This document shows, in pieces, positions 8,026 to 19,910 of a stretch of 64,000 nt of DNA (its first letter is position 1; each line of letters starts with the position of its first letter). This stretch comes from Moanibacter sp965226025. Its GTDB lineage: Bacteria > Verrucomicrobiota > Verrucomicrobiia > Opitutales > UBA2987. Both the position numbers and the translations under genes were made by a program. Under the pieces are notes generated by a model. That model was not told where the DNA came from and did not search any database. It saw only the letters and a list, made by a program, of their open reading frames with translations. Where the stretch lies: the NCBI GenBank assembly GCA_965226025.1, contig CBDDCD010000002.1:2232001-2296000 (forward strand). The letters run 5' to 3'.

Positions 8026-11000
8026 CTACGGCGTTTGTTCCACTAGAAGTCGTAGAAATCCGATCACGTCGGCAACCGGTATCTTAGCTTGGATGGTCCA
8101 AGAATTGGCATCCTCACCGACGATTGCTATAATAGGAGCGACGAGGTCGACATAGGTCACAAGGTCGGTCGATTGTTGTATTCTGAAACTGACGTTTTCA
8201 ACGAACTTTCCCCGACGGAAGGTCATGATCAGAAAGATGCTTCCGTCATCGCTCACGATCCCTGTGGTGGGTCCGGCCCCGCTGTTGTTATCGGTTGGAT
8301 CGAGGCCCATGAAGTAGGCCTCGAGATTGGACAGACCGTCTTGGCTGAAGTCGTCTTCCGGTCCTGAATTGTCATCACCGGGATCGAGAAAGTTGCTTAA
8401 GGGCTGAATTCCCTCTTCGGAGGGTGAACTGATGATGAAATCACCTGTTATGGGAGCGGTGAGCGCGGCAACCGAGCCAAACCCGGAAAAAAGTCTTGAT
8501 CCGGATTCACCCGGGGGAGGGACGACGGAGTAAGTCAGCGTCCTGACTTGATCACCGATAAGGGAAAAGCTGACCACGCCGGAAGGGGGATCGAAGGAGC
8601 CGTTATCGCTAACTCCTTCTGCTGTCCAACCCTCCGGAATAGTGTCTTCGACTGTATAATCCGTCACTCCGAGAGATGGAGTAATAGTAATTGAGACTGG
8701 GTTACCCACTTCTGGAAGGTAGTTGCCGGGAAGACTCCGTGTAAGGGTAAGATCCGGAGGCGGCGGTGGATTCAGTCCCGAAATAAAGATGGTGACGGTT
8801 GCGGTATCGATCGCTCCCTTTTGGTCCTGAACGATATAGGTGAAGATATCGGTGTCCAGTTGCCCGGCTTGCAAGGCATTGTATTTCCCATTTGGGTCGT
8901 AAATGAAAGTCCCGTCACCGACATTGAAGACTTCACCGACGGTGAATTGAAGGTCGATGCTCTGAATCGAGAGTATGTCTTCCGCATTGGGGTCACTGTC
9001 GTTATCGAGAACGTTACCGGTGATGAATGGGGTCGCCTCATCCGTGGAAAATGCGGGACCGAAGTCTAGGTCGTCCACTGCGTTGGGAGGGTCGTTGAGG
9101 GCGTCGAAGGTTATGAAGGCAGAAATCGGTCCATCTGACAAACCAGCGGGGTCGAAGACAGAAACGTCAAAGGAGGGAGGGAATGCGTCTCCATCGTCCA
9201 CGAAGCGGACCGAGTTGGCAGAGATTTCCTGCAGAGTGAATTGGGTGATTGGAACTCCGAATGCACTAGCAGAATCGAACTGCCCTCCAGTAACGCTCGT
9301 AACAACGAAGTTTAGAGTAGCGTCGAGGTGATCGGGGTCGGTCGCACTGAGAAAGGCACTGGTGAGTAAAACGGCGCCACCCCGAGCGATGGAAAGATTC
9401 GTGTTTCCGAGAACTGGGGGGTCATTGGCTCCGAGAATGGTAATGGAAACGGTCGCCGCATTTGTCTCTCCGGCAAGGTCTTCGGCGGTATAGGTGAAAG
9501 TATCTGAACCGAGGTCACCCACCTGGAGGAAATTCAGCGCCTGGTTGGGATCGTAGTTGAAGGTTCCGTTGCCGTTGTCGATCACTAAACCAGCAGTATT
9601 CGATGTATCGATGCTCAGGAGAGAAACGGTGTCACCGGCGTCAGGATCGGAGTCATTGGTGAGGACATTTCCGGTGGTTATGGGAGTGTCTTCATCCGTA
9701 AGGAAGCCGGGACCGCCGTCGTTCACGGCATTGGGAGGATCATTGGCCGGAGTGATGGTCAGGTTGACCGTAGCCAGGGACCCGTTGTCTGCGTCCTTCG
9801 GTCGATAAGTGAAATTGTCTGCCAGAGTCTCGGTTCCGTTGTGGGTGTAGGTGAATGATCCGTCGAGATTGAGAGTAAATGAAGAGGCGTTGCCGGGAGC
9901 ATTTATGAGGTCGGCGGTAAGAGGATTACCTTCCGAATCCGTATCGTTATCCAAAATCGTGGTCGCATTCAAAGGAGTATCGAGCAGATCGATGGATGAG
10001 TCATAGGAACTTCCTTCCGTTACGGTGGCGGCGTCATTGACTCCCATAGGGGCGTCATTGACGGGGTTGACGGAAATGGAGACGAGGAAAGGTTGTGATT
10101 CGCCTGGAATTGGGAGCCCGTCGTCGCGAACCGTGAGTTGGAAGCTATCTGTTGGGGAGTCGCTGCCGCCGTGATTGTAGGTTACCGAGTTGCCTGCGAG
10201 TTGCAACTGAGTAAAGGTGGCGCCTGCTCCAAGGAGGAGTCCGTCGCGACGGAGGGTCCCTTCGGCCGGAACCTGCTGCACGGCGAAAACGAGCCCGCTA
10301 TCGACATCGTCGACGTCGGTGGCCGCCAAATTCGAGCTTGAGATGATATTTCCGAACGATCCTTCGTCAAAAACATACTCCTCGTTTAGGGAAACTTCCG
10401 GTGGGTCGTTGACAGGCTGGAGAGTGATGGTGACGGTTGCAGGTGGACCTGTTTCGCCATCGTCCGGCACGTAAATAAAGGTGTCGGAAAGCCCTTCGGA
10501 GCCGTCGTGTGTGTAGGTGAAGGTACCGTCTGCATTGAAATTGAAAGAATTGGCGCTGTTGGGGCCGGTCAGCAAAGTCGTAGTGATGGTATCTCCTTCA
10601 GGATCGAGGTCATTGACTTTCACGGAGTCGTTGTTGGGATCGCCTACCGAGCCGTCGGCATCATCTGCCGTCAGGGTGGCGCCCTCGAATATCGTGTAAC
10701 TGTCATTCACTCCCAAGGGTGGGTCATTGACCGGAGTAACCGTAATGGTGACGAGAGCAACGTTACCTGGTTCAGTGTCCTCCGCACGATAAGCGAAAAA
10801 ATCGACCAGGTTCTCACTTCCATCATGAGTGTAGGAGAAAGATCCGTCCCCATTGAAGGTGAAGCTTGAGGCGAAGCTTGGTCCACTCTCAAACTCAGAT
10901 ATAAATGGGGGAGGCGGCAATCCGCCCTCTCCTTCACCTTCCTCGCCGCCTGAAGTCCCTTCCCCGCCACCTTCATTGACGATTCCGTTGGATACCAGTA

Positions 11001-14000
11001 CCGCGGTCAGAGCATTGCCCTCCATGTCGGAATCGTTTGCCAGAAGGCCGTCGTTATTTGGGTCTCCGTCGGATCCGTCGAGATCATCGGCCTCCAAGTT
11101 TGCACCTTCTCCCACGGTGAAATTGTCGTTGACCGAATCGGGCGGGTCGTTTGCCGGTTGAATCGTGATATTGACAGTGGCGTTGTTGCTGTCGGCCAAT
11201 CCGTCGTTTGCGAGATAGGTAAAGCTGTCGAAAGTGTCCTCGCCCCCGTCGTGTTCGTAGGAGAAAGTCCCGTCACTGTTCAAGTTGAAGGTGTCGGCGT
11301 GGATGGGTCCTGAGTCCAGGATCGCGGTGATGTGCGTTCCCTCACCATCGGAATCGTTCGCCAGCACTCCGTCATCCTCCGGTCCGCCGGTGGAACCGTC
11401 AGGGTCGGTTGCGGAGAGGGTTTCACCTTCCTCTACGGCATAATTGTCGATCTGAGCATTTGGAGCGTCGTTCTGAGGGATGATGGTCAGATTGACGGTC
11501 GCGAGAGTTCCGGGGTCGCTATCATTCGGGACGTAGCTGAAGGTGTCGTCCGTCGTTTCGCTTCCATCGTGGGTGTATTCGAAGGTACCGTTTGCATTGA
11601 GGTTGAAAAAGGAAGAGTTGGTTGGGGCCAAAGAAAGGACTGCGGAAAGGGAATCTCCTTCAGTGTCTGTATCATTGTCCAAGACGCTGTCGGCGCCCGG
11701 TTCGGTGTCGAGCAGATCGACCGTCGAGTTGAAGGATGCGCCTTCATCCAAAGTGGCGGCGTCATTCACTCCTATTGGAGGATCGTTGTCGGAGAGGACC
11801 GTGATATTGAAAATGGTGGAGTTTGAAACTCCTGCCACCGGCAGGTTGTCATCTTGCACCGTAAACTCGAAACTGTCCGATGTCGTCTCGCTGCCGTTGT
11901 GGCTGTAGCTGAGCGTGTTGAGGTTGTCGATGTCATTTTGGGTAAAGGTATCGTTCATTCCCAGGGCGAAGGCATCTCTGAATAAAGTACCGTTTAGTGG
12001 GGGTTCTGTCAGAGTATAGAGGAGACTGGAGTCGTCGCTGTCGGGATCGGTAGCGGAGAGTTTTGAATTCTGGATGACGTTATTCGAGGTGCCTTCGATA
12101 ACCGTTAGTCCGGTATTAACAGGTATATTCGGATCGTCGTTGACGGAAGTTATGGTGATGGAAATTGTAGCGATCGTTCCTGGATCCGCGTCTTCCGGTT
12201 GATAGGTAAAACTGTCCATGCTGGTCTCGCTTCCATCATGGTTGTAGACGAAAGTTCCAGATGGATCTAAGAGAACAGCCGCGCCCGCATTGGTCGGTTG
12301 GGTCAGTAGCGTAGCGGTCAGGATGTCGTCCTCGATATCGGTATCGTTGAAAAGGACTCCGTCGTTGTTGGAATCGCCGAAGGAGCCGTTTGCATCATTG
12401 ACGTCAAGGATGCCCCCCTCCGGAACTGTATAAGTGTCTTCGACGCCCGTGGGCGGGTCGTTGACTGCGACTATGGTAATGGCAACGGTGGCGCTTGAGC
12501 CCGCTACACCGTCGTCGGGATGGTAGACAAAGCTGTCAAAAGTAGATTCTCCTCCATCGTGCGTGTAAGTGAAAGTTCCATTGGGATTCAAAATCGCCAA
12601 TATTCCGTTAACGGGCCCCGTTTCCAGCACCGCGGTAATTAGATCGTCTTCGGTATCAATGTCGTTGAGAAGAATCGAATCGTCAGTCAGATCCCCCGAA
12701 GTGGCGTCGCCGTCCGGATCATCAACCACTAGATTACCGCCCTCGCTGATGGAGAAAGCATCGTCGACACCTGAGGGCGGGTTGTTGATCGCTATGGTGA
12801 CAATTGCGATGGTCCCGTCTTCGCTGTCCCTCGGTCGATAGGTGAAGGAGTCGGTGCCGGGCTCGCTGCCATCGTGAACGTAGGTGAAAGAGCCGTCGGA
12901 ATTGAGCGTGAATGGGCCGCCGGTGTGCTCCAGAGGTGGGCTCACGAGAAGGGCGGTAAGACTGTCCAATTCAGAATCAAGATCGTTAATTAGAACGCCG
13001 TCGTCACTGGGGTCCCCCACGGACGCCGTTCCATCGATGTCATCTACCGTCAGGGTTCCCCCAACGGGGACTTCATAAGTGTCAGGAGACCCGACAGGCG
13101 GGTCGTTAACGGGTGAGATAATAATCGTCACGGTGGCGGCGCTGCCCATGGCGGGGTCTGTTGGCCTGTAAACAAAGCTGTCCAGAGTAGCTTCGGCTCC
13201 GTTGTTTTGATAGTCGAAGGTGCCGTCCCCGAATAGATTGAAGGAATCGGCGTTAGCCGGCGGGCTCACTAATTCCGCGGCCAATGGGTCTCCCTCACTG
13301 TCGAAGTCATTTAATATGACACTGTTGTCGGTCGAGTCTCCCGGACTGGCGGCGCCGTCCGGATCATCAACCAAGAGATTTCCACCTTCTGGGATGTTGT
13401 AGATATCCCCAAATCCCTGCGGAGGATCGTTGACCGGCGTGACCAAAATGTTGAATGACGTCTGATCTGTTTCGCCGGGTGTGGGAACCTCATCGTCCCT
13501 CGTCGTAAAATCGAAAGTGTCGGCGGTGGTTTCACTACCGTTGTGAGCGTATGAAATCTGGTTTCCCGTAATCTGGCTTTGAAGAAAAGTGTCATCGACT
13601 CCCAAAGGGGAGCCGCCCGAGAAAAGAGTGCCGTTGGTCGGGGAGACATCTATGGTAAAGACGAGACCGGGATCGTTGTCATCCGGATCTGCCGCGGCCA
13701 GAAGGCCCCCGCCAATGATGTTGGCGGCCGAACCCTCATCGACTGTGATGCCCAGATTCTGGGTGATCTGAGGAGAGTCATTGACCGGAATCATTGTGAG
13801 GTTGGCGGTGGTAGAGTTTCCGTTTTCCTGCCCGTCGTTGGTGTGGTAAGTGAAGGAATCGGTCAGATTCTCGGAATCGTCGTGTTGGTAATTGAAGGTC
13901 CCATTCGGGAAGAGTTGGAATGCGACGCTGTTGCTCGGGCCATTGTCGAGAATGGCGGTGAGGCTGTCGTCTTCCGCATCCGTGTCGTTCACCAGGACGC

Positions 14001-16263
14001 TGTCATCGGAATCGTCTCCGACCGAGCCATTGGCATCGTTAGCATTTAGGATGCCGCCTTCGGCGAGAGCATAGTCATCCACTACTGATTCCGGTGGATC
14101 GTTGACCGAAGTGACGGTAATCGTGACCGTGGCCTCGCTGCCGGGTGAACCGTCGTTGGGTCGGTAGGTGAAGCTATCCAGGTTGGTTTCACTTCCATCG
14201 TGGGTATAGGAAAAGGTCCCATCGGCATTGAGATTGAAGGAGGCGGCATTGCTCGGGCCGCTCACCAGCTCCGCCGAGAGAGCGTCCCCTTCGTTATCGA
14301 GGTCGTTTAGGATTATGCTGTCGTCGCTTGGGTCTCCCCCTGTCGTGGTCCCGTCGACATCGTCGACCTCGAGGGTCCCTCCTTCAGCCACGACGAAATT
14401 GTCGGCCACCCCAGTGGGAGGATTGTTAATGATGATTGTGGCAGTGGTGATGGCGCTGTCTTCCAAGCCGTCGTTGGCTCGGTAGGTAAAACTGTCGACC
14501 AGAGGGGTCGCGCCGATTCCGTCGTGTTGGTAGGTGAAAGTCCCGTCAGACATCAGGTTGAACGACGCAGCTTTGGTTGGCCCAGTCTCGAGCGTAGCCG
14601 TAAGAGGATCATTCTCCGGATCATCTTCGTTCACCAGGACGCCGTCATCGCTGCTGTCTCCTCCCGTGACGGTTCCGTCCGCGTCGTTGACCGTCAGGGT
14701 GCCGCCGAAGGCGACCCGGTAGGTGTCATCGACCCCATCCGGGGCGTCGTTTACCGGGGTAATTGTGATAAATGCGGAGGGCGTGTTCCCTGGGTCCGCA
14801 TCGCTCACCTGGTAGATGAACAGATCGTTGGTTGTTTCACTACCGTCGTGGGTATAGGAGAAGGATCCATCCGGGTTGACATTGAATGATGCGGCGTTGT
14901 TGAAACCGCTCACCACTGCGGCGGTAAAGGAATCTCCTTCGTCATCGGAATCGTTCACCAGGAGACCATCATCGTTAGCGTTGCCCGGGGTTGCGGTACC
15001 GTCGATGTCGGTGACCGAAAGGATGCCCCCTTCCGGGACCGTATAGCTGTCATTTTGTCCCTCGGGCGGGTCGTTGACAGGTGTAATGGAGATGTTGACC
15101 GTCGCCGGTGTCCCGGGATCGGAGTCATCGGGACGGTAGGTGAAACTGTCGGCGATGGTTTCACTGCCGTCGTGCGTATAGATGAAAGTCCCGTCCGAGT
15201 TGAGAGTAATAATGCCGCCTTCCTGGTGGGAAGGTTCGGTCAGTTTGACCGCGGTTGTAAGATCGCCCTCGGTGTCGGTGTCGTTGACCAGAACGGAATC
15301 GTTGTTGGGATCGCCGCCGCCTACGGCATCGAGAGCGAAAAGCATGCCGCCTTCAGGTACGGTGTAGCTGTCGTCCATTCCCACCGGAGCGGATTCGAAA
15401 TTCGCGATCAGATGCGCGTCTCCCGGCACTACGAACTGCAGTGGATTATCGGTGGATACGATGGCTCCGCTCCAATTGGAGAAGAAGAATCCAGGGGACG
15501 GGTTGGGCGTAAGGGTGACGGTCTTGCCGAAACTATATTTGGTTTGCACCGGTTCGAATTGGACACTTCCAAATCCGACTTGATTAGGCGCCGTGGTGAT
15601 CGTTTTCGAATTGGTCTGGTTGTTCTGCAGGAGGGTGGGTGTAAACGAGATAATATTGTTGACGATACAGTTGCGAACGACGCCGCCGAGAACCGAATTT
15701 GGACTGGATCCCACAATGATCCCTCCTGAACCAAACACCGTGTTCCCGATCACCTGGTAGCCGTCGACGAGGATATTCTCATCTCCTCCGATGAATCCAA
15801 CTGCACCGCTGGAAGGGCTCGAAAGCGTGAATTCGAGTTCTTCCGGAATTTCATACCTGCCGCCCATTATCGTGATATCCGGATTGTTCTGGCGAACGAC
15901 AATCCCTGTAAGAACGAGCCCATCCGCGTCCACTGCGCCTTCGTGGGTCATGGTGATGTTCTCTATCATGCCTCCCGCTCCCGCGAAACCGCCGGCAACG
16001 TTCGAACTGATATCCATTATGGGACTTCCGAAATAGTTGTAGGGATCAGGGTTGCCGCTGTTTTCCTCAATGATAAAGGTCATATCCTTGAAGAGAAATC
16101 CACCGGAATTGTTCATCGCGGCGACCGCATTCACGGCTGTGCCTCCGATAAAGCTGGTTCCCGTGCACTTGAAAGCCTCGTAACCTCCTAGAAGCGTCTT
16201 GCTCGTCATATTGCAGTTAATATGCAGCCTCCACCATCGGAATCGGCCCACTGGTAGCGCCAT
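8026..16263 (-). pseudogene. Giant tandem-repeat surface protein (adhesin-like), main C-terminal part
   Basis: 2,745-codon open frame, the largest piece of a gene that originally ran from 19796 to 8026 and encoded about 3,315 residues. From the N-terminal side it holds the end of a right-handed beta-helix-like domain (Asn/Gly-rich, repeated ITIMGG/NITMTHEG-type strands), an InlB-type repeat (GKTVTLTPNPSPGFFFSNW), 20 Ig/cadherin-like repeats (8770-15395), a DUF11-like segment (VEDTIPEGWTAEGVSD) and a Ca-binding thrombospondin-3-like motif (DDFSQDGLSNLEAYF). It ends in LRLLVEQTP. No PEP-CTERM, LPXTG or T9SS tail is seen. The first ~12 codons read from 16263 are in the wrong frame: a one-base loss around 16206-16235 separates it from the upstream piece. 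Likely an extracellular, calcium-dependent adhesin or matrix protein. Confidence 0.9.
8770..15395 (-). repeat. 20 tandem Ig/cadherin-like repeats (tandem-95 and CSPG types)
   Basis: About 6.6 kb coding for 20 repeats of ~100-120 residues, each ending in VNDPP or a close variant. Sixteen are tandem-95/Big_9-like, with the frame DSYTVPEGG, then DDGVLVNDTDTEGD, DGTFSYTHDGSET and DSFTYRPND. Four (numbers 6, 11, 16 and 19 from the N-terminal side) are of the CSPG/cadherin-3 type, with SxTDPDxDD, PLNGTLF and TYNHGGS. Repeat 14 carries an extra Gly/Glu-rich loop of ~30 residues. Asp-rich motifs suggest Ca2+ binding between repeats. Repeats are well diverged in DNA, so the array is old and not a recent amplification. 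Confidence 0.93.
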
Positions 16264-17237
16264 TGCACGTAGGCGCGCAAACCGTCGGTCATAAATCCGT
16301 CGATATTCTCAGCCCAGACATTGTTGGCCCCGGACGTCCCGACCGTCTTTTGAAACACGTCGGTAACGATGAGATTCTCGGCTCTGGCGTTGTGGCTGAA
16401 GTAGAACAAGATCCCAAAGGGAAAGAAATTGCCGGAGAGCTGATGATTGGGATTGAGGCCGAAACCGTGATCCCTGGCGTTTCCCATGAGGTGAAAATCA
16501 CGTATCTCGCAACCGACACAGTCGTAGATAACGAGGGTGGCGGAGGGCACGCCCTCCGGGGTGAAGATCTTGGTCTCGTTCTTGCCCGCGCCGGCCAGGG
16601 TCCAGTCTGGATGGTCGTGGATAAAAATCTCTCCGCTGATTGCAATGTCGCCCGCCGGTACCAGTATCGTAGCCGAGTCGGGGAACAGATGTTTGGTTAA
16701 GACCGAGGGCCGCTTCCCAAGGATATTAAAGACCGAGACGTTGTTCAAATAGACCTGCGCATTCTGGGCCTCGATCACGGCAGTTTTATCGAGTGTCAGG
16801 GTCAGTCCTCCGCCGGAAACATCGAGGACTGTGGCCTCGAGAGATATCGGGGCCACCACGGCGCGGTAGTAATCTTTGAAGGGGATCGGTAGCCACTCGT
16901 TTCCCCCTTCGGAGGGATTAATAAAGTAGACGACTCTGTCACTCCGCAGCCATGCGATTCTGAATAGCGGAGGGCTCAGATCCATGTCCCGTTCAGCGGC
17001 GTCGGCGTACCTCGTCACAGGAAAGGTCCCACCCACTCCCTCAGTTCCCCTTTCACCCGGGGTCTCTCCGGGAGGCAGAACTTCGTTCCCGATCTCGACG
17101 ATGATTTCGTCACCCACTTCGAATTGCGGGTCGGGAACGGCATTGAGGATGAGCTGATCGCTGTTGGCGAGAATGGAGCCGGTTGCCTGAATTGACCGGA
17201 GTCCGAAGTCGCGGGGATCGATAATGGCGTTATCGTA
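16206..17237 (-). pseudogene. Giant surface protein, middle piece (beta-helix region)
   Basis: Part of the same ancestral gene, lying between IS copy 2 (upstream) and the frameshift (downstream). It encodes a pectate-lyase-like/right-handed beta-helix region: DNAIIDPRDFG at the IS junction, SAADGDI-type loops, then DHPDWTLAGAGKNETKIF, VIYDCVGCEIRDFHLMGN and AENLIVTDVFQKT, the Asn/Asp-rich coils typical of such folds. An apparent ATG at 17300 lies inside the IS and is not an ancestral start. The frame runs into a stop at 16206, right after QWADSDGGG, where the next frame continues LHINCNMTSKTLLGG. One missing base accounts for the break. Confidence 0.85.
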
Positions 17238-19054
17238 GAGGCTGTCCCAAATCCGAGAGGATTTGGGTGGAAGCCTGATACCGATATCAATCTTCGTCAC
17301 GTTATGTAGACCACGACATGCCTTCCGTCCTCGGTAGCTTACCTTTTATCCGTTATGCACCTTTCCAGCACCCTTCCTCTCGCTTTGAGTCGATAGTTCT
17401 CCCAAGGAAGCGCCTCTGACTCGATTCTTGGATCCCTATGCCGCCTGCGTTGCCTCTTTCTCATGTTCTTGCGCAAGTCTCTGCGCGATTTTCCATAGAT
17501 TGTGGGACAGAACCGACCAGGCCACGCTAAGGTTACGGTTGTCAAAGCCTTTGCTGCGTATCTTGCCCCCGTGCCATCGGTTCTTGAGCACTCCGATCCG
17601 GCCTTCGGTGCTCCCTCGTCGTCGCTGCAACCGGACAAAGCGCGGCTCCTCCATCCGCTCCTTGAGCTCTTGTGGATTGCGGGGCGTAAGGGCGTCAAAA
17701 ATCCCCTCTGCCTGGAGCCGCTTGCTGGCCGCCTTCGAGGCATAGCCCCGATCCCCACTGATCGCTTCGATCTTCTCCTCTAAAGCGAAGCCCTTTTGCC
17801 TCTCCAGACTTTCCCAAAGCTGCTTCAATTCGCTCGGGGCCTGCCCCCCATACAGTTTCCAGTCCAACAGATATCCCTCTGCGCTCTCGCATAAATAAAG
17901 GGTGTTGCCAAACTCCACCTCCCGATCTGCCTTGCCTCGCACGATGACGTCAATCTCAGGTTCGTAGGCGCTCAGGATCTTCTCCTCATTCTTCACCTGC
18001 CGCCCCCCTATGATCCGTTCGTGCGCCTGTTTCATGACCTGCGGTATCTGCTCTAACATACCATCCATTCGCTCGATGATTCGGCTCGCCTTCTTCTCGG
18101 TGTAATCGCTTTGCATCCACATAGCTTCCAATAAGTCACGGTGGCGAAGGGCATGGCCCTCAATCTTCTTGAGCAATAGCTTCATCCGCCGCAGGATCCC
18201 TTTACGCGCTTTGCCCGCCTCCCGGCGCCGACGCGCATGCGTCATCTCCAGGCACCGTTTGTTCATCTCCCGAGCCAATCCCTTTGCTCCCTGGGGCATG
18301 CGCTGTTTCATTCCCGCCTGCCGGATCAGACTGATCGCCTTGAGCAGCGTTGCTCCCACATCCTTGAGCAAGACCCAGTCCACGGGCCAGTGGATGTTCG
18401 CTTCCAGGCAAGTGGCGTCGATCAGGCATTCCCTCGTATCGATCGGCTTCTCTAATCCTGCCTCACCACAATGTTCAGCATTGCCCACCACCTCGGTCAT
18501 CCTTGCATGCAGCTGTCTCAGATACGCTTCGTCGAAGAATTTCGAATCCCGTTCCAGACTGCTCTTCGATATTTTCCGGATCCCGTCTACCTCACGCACC
18601 CGGCAAAAATTAGCCAGAAGCTCACTGCGTCCCAACTCCTGCGACAGACAACGAAAGGATATCCCTCCGAGTAAATGACGCACCACCTCCACCCGCAGCG
18701 CTTTTATCGCTCTTAGAGCGCGTCGCTCCCGATCCTTCCCTCCCGCTTCATCCCATCCTTCCAAGGCTTTTACGATCGCCTCCCTTTCCAGCGAGGAGTC
18801 GATCAAAACCCGGTCAATCCGCTCCATTGTTTCCAGAAACACGGTGTAGTCTTTGCATCGAATGACTGGAGTTAGGGCTGGACGCAGGAAGCTTTGTACG
18901 GCAATATTTTTCATGAGAAGGGCGTGCTTTGTATTTGACTAACGCAAGCATAAGCGCCCTTTTTCGCCGGATCGAGCTTTTTGCAGCTCTATCCGGCCTT
19001 TTTTTTGCCCATAACTCATTAAAAATCAATTGTTTCCACCACTGGGACGGGCTC
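17238..19054 (-). mobile_element. IS element copy 2, inserted in the giant surface-protein gene
   Basis: Same 1817-bp element and orientation as copy 1 (constant offset 1171 bp). It is flanked by a 7-bp direct repeat TATCGTA (17231-17237 and 19055-19061). Removing the IS and one copy of the duplication (1824 bp, a multiple of three) joins the two flanks in frame as FTDYDNAIIDPRDFG on the coding strand. The insertion is therefore proven by sequence to have split one gene. Confidence 0.95.
17436..18914 (-). CDS. DDE transposase of IS copy 2
   Basis: Identical in translation to the transposase of copy 1: 492 residues with the same catalytic motifs (IDATCLEANIH, SGDRGY, GSTEGRIG). It is complete, with no frameshift or stop, so it could supply transposition activity for all copies. 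It is read in the same direction as the interrupted surface-protein gene. Confidence 0.93.
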   Translation of the reverse strand: MKNIAVQSFLRPALTPVIRCKDYTVFLETMERIDRVLIDSSLEREAIVKALEGWDEAGGKDRERRALRAIKALRVEVVRHLLGGISFRCLSQELGRSELLANFCRVREVDGIRKISKSSLERDSKFFDEAYLRQLHARMTEVVGNAEHCGEAGLEKPIDTRECLIDATCLEANIHWPVDWVLLKDVGATLLKAISLIRQAGMKQRMPQGAKGLAREMNKRCLEMTHARRRREAGKARKGILRRMKLLLKKIEGHALRHRDLLEAMWMQSDYTEKKASRIIERMDGMLEQIPQVMKQAHERIIGGRQVKNEEKILSAYEPEIDVIVRGKADREVEFGNTLYLCESAEGYLLDWKLYGGQAPSELKQLWESLERQKGFALEEKIEAISGDRGYASKAASKRLQAEGIFDALTPRNPQELKERMEEPRFVRLQRRRGSTEGRIGVLKNRWHGGKIRSKGFDNRNLSVAWSVLSHNLWKIAQRLAQEHEKEATQAA

Positions 19055-19061
19055 TATCGTA

Positions 19062-19796
19062 GTCGGTGAAGTCGCTGAGGAAGGGAGTGTTGTCAAAATG
19101 CCGCACCTCGGTACGCCGGATCCCGAATGTAAAACTGGGCTGAAAGAATACGGCTCCAGACTCCAAATGAAGGAAGCTCTTTCTTCGGACAATTTCGACC
19201 CCATTATATTTCAGGTAGATTTCCATCCCGGATACGCCGAAGGTGAAGAAATCTCCGTCCGTCCCCTCACCTGGACTCGGATAACCAGGAATGCTGCCCG
19301 GGGGATTGCCGTTTTGATATAGATCGAAATAGTTGCCGACCCTGAATCCGGTGTCCTCCGCATCTTCGACGATCCCGAATTCGATTATTCCAGGGTTGCC
19401 CGCTGAGTGAGAGAAGTAGATGGCCTTGCGCGCGTCTGTCATGCGCAAAAAGACGATCCCTCGGTTCATGTAGGTATCGACTTCCACGTCTCTTGAGCAG
19501 GACTTGGATTCGATGACAAACTCGTTGTTGAAACCGGCGTTGAAATAGGCGGCCGGGTTGTCGGTAAAACTCGAGTTGCTGAAGAGATTGATAGAACCGT
19601 GGTCCCAGTTTGCATCCAAGGCTGTGGCCAGATCTCCGCTGTTGGCGAAATCCTCTGGATCCACCGAGAAGGTCTGATCGACCAGGGGCACCGGGGCTCC
19701 TCCACTGCAAAGGAAGACATCGGACTGTCCTGGCGCTTCGGTGAACGCCATGAGCAGAATCCCCCAAAAGATTTTTCGGTAGTAGTTCAAGGTCAT
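19062..19796 (-). pseudogene. Giant surface protein, N-terminal piece with signal peptide
   Basis: N-terminus of the gene split by IS copy 2. From the ATG at 19796 it has a positively charged start (MTLNYYRKIFWG), a hydrophobic core (ILLMAFTEA) and a likely signal-peptidase site after APGQS. A lectin/LamG-like or glucanase-like beta-sandwich of ~220 residues follows (DPEDFANSGDLATALDANWD, RGIVFLRMTDARKAIYFSHS, FFTFGVSGMEIYLKYNGVE). The open frame extends to 19853, but those codons precede the signal peptide. The intact protein would be secreted across the inner membrane by Sec. asnB-like ends 115 bp upstream on the same strand. Confidence 0.8.
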
Positions 19797-19910
19797 ATAA
19801 AGGGTGATTTTTCGGACTGGATAGTACACTCTATCCTCTTCGTTAGCAATCAAAAGTATTTAATAGAGAGACTGTTAACAATTTCTTTATTCCATTAGAA
19901 AGGCATGGCT

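Noticed and set aside
8770..15395. Tandem repeats considered as a CRISPR or other DNA-level repeat array
   Set aside because: Period of ~310-350 bp, diverged DNA and a continuous protein frame show protein-domain repeats.
15055..15729. 224-codon plus-strand frame in the adhesin region
   Set aside because: Antisense to the repeat-coding frame; its regularity only mirrors the repeat periodicity.
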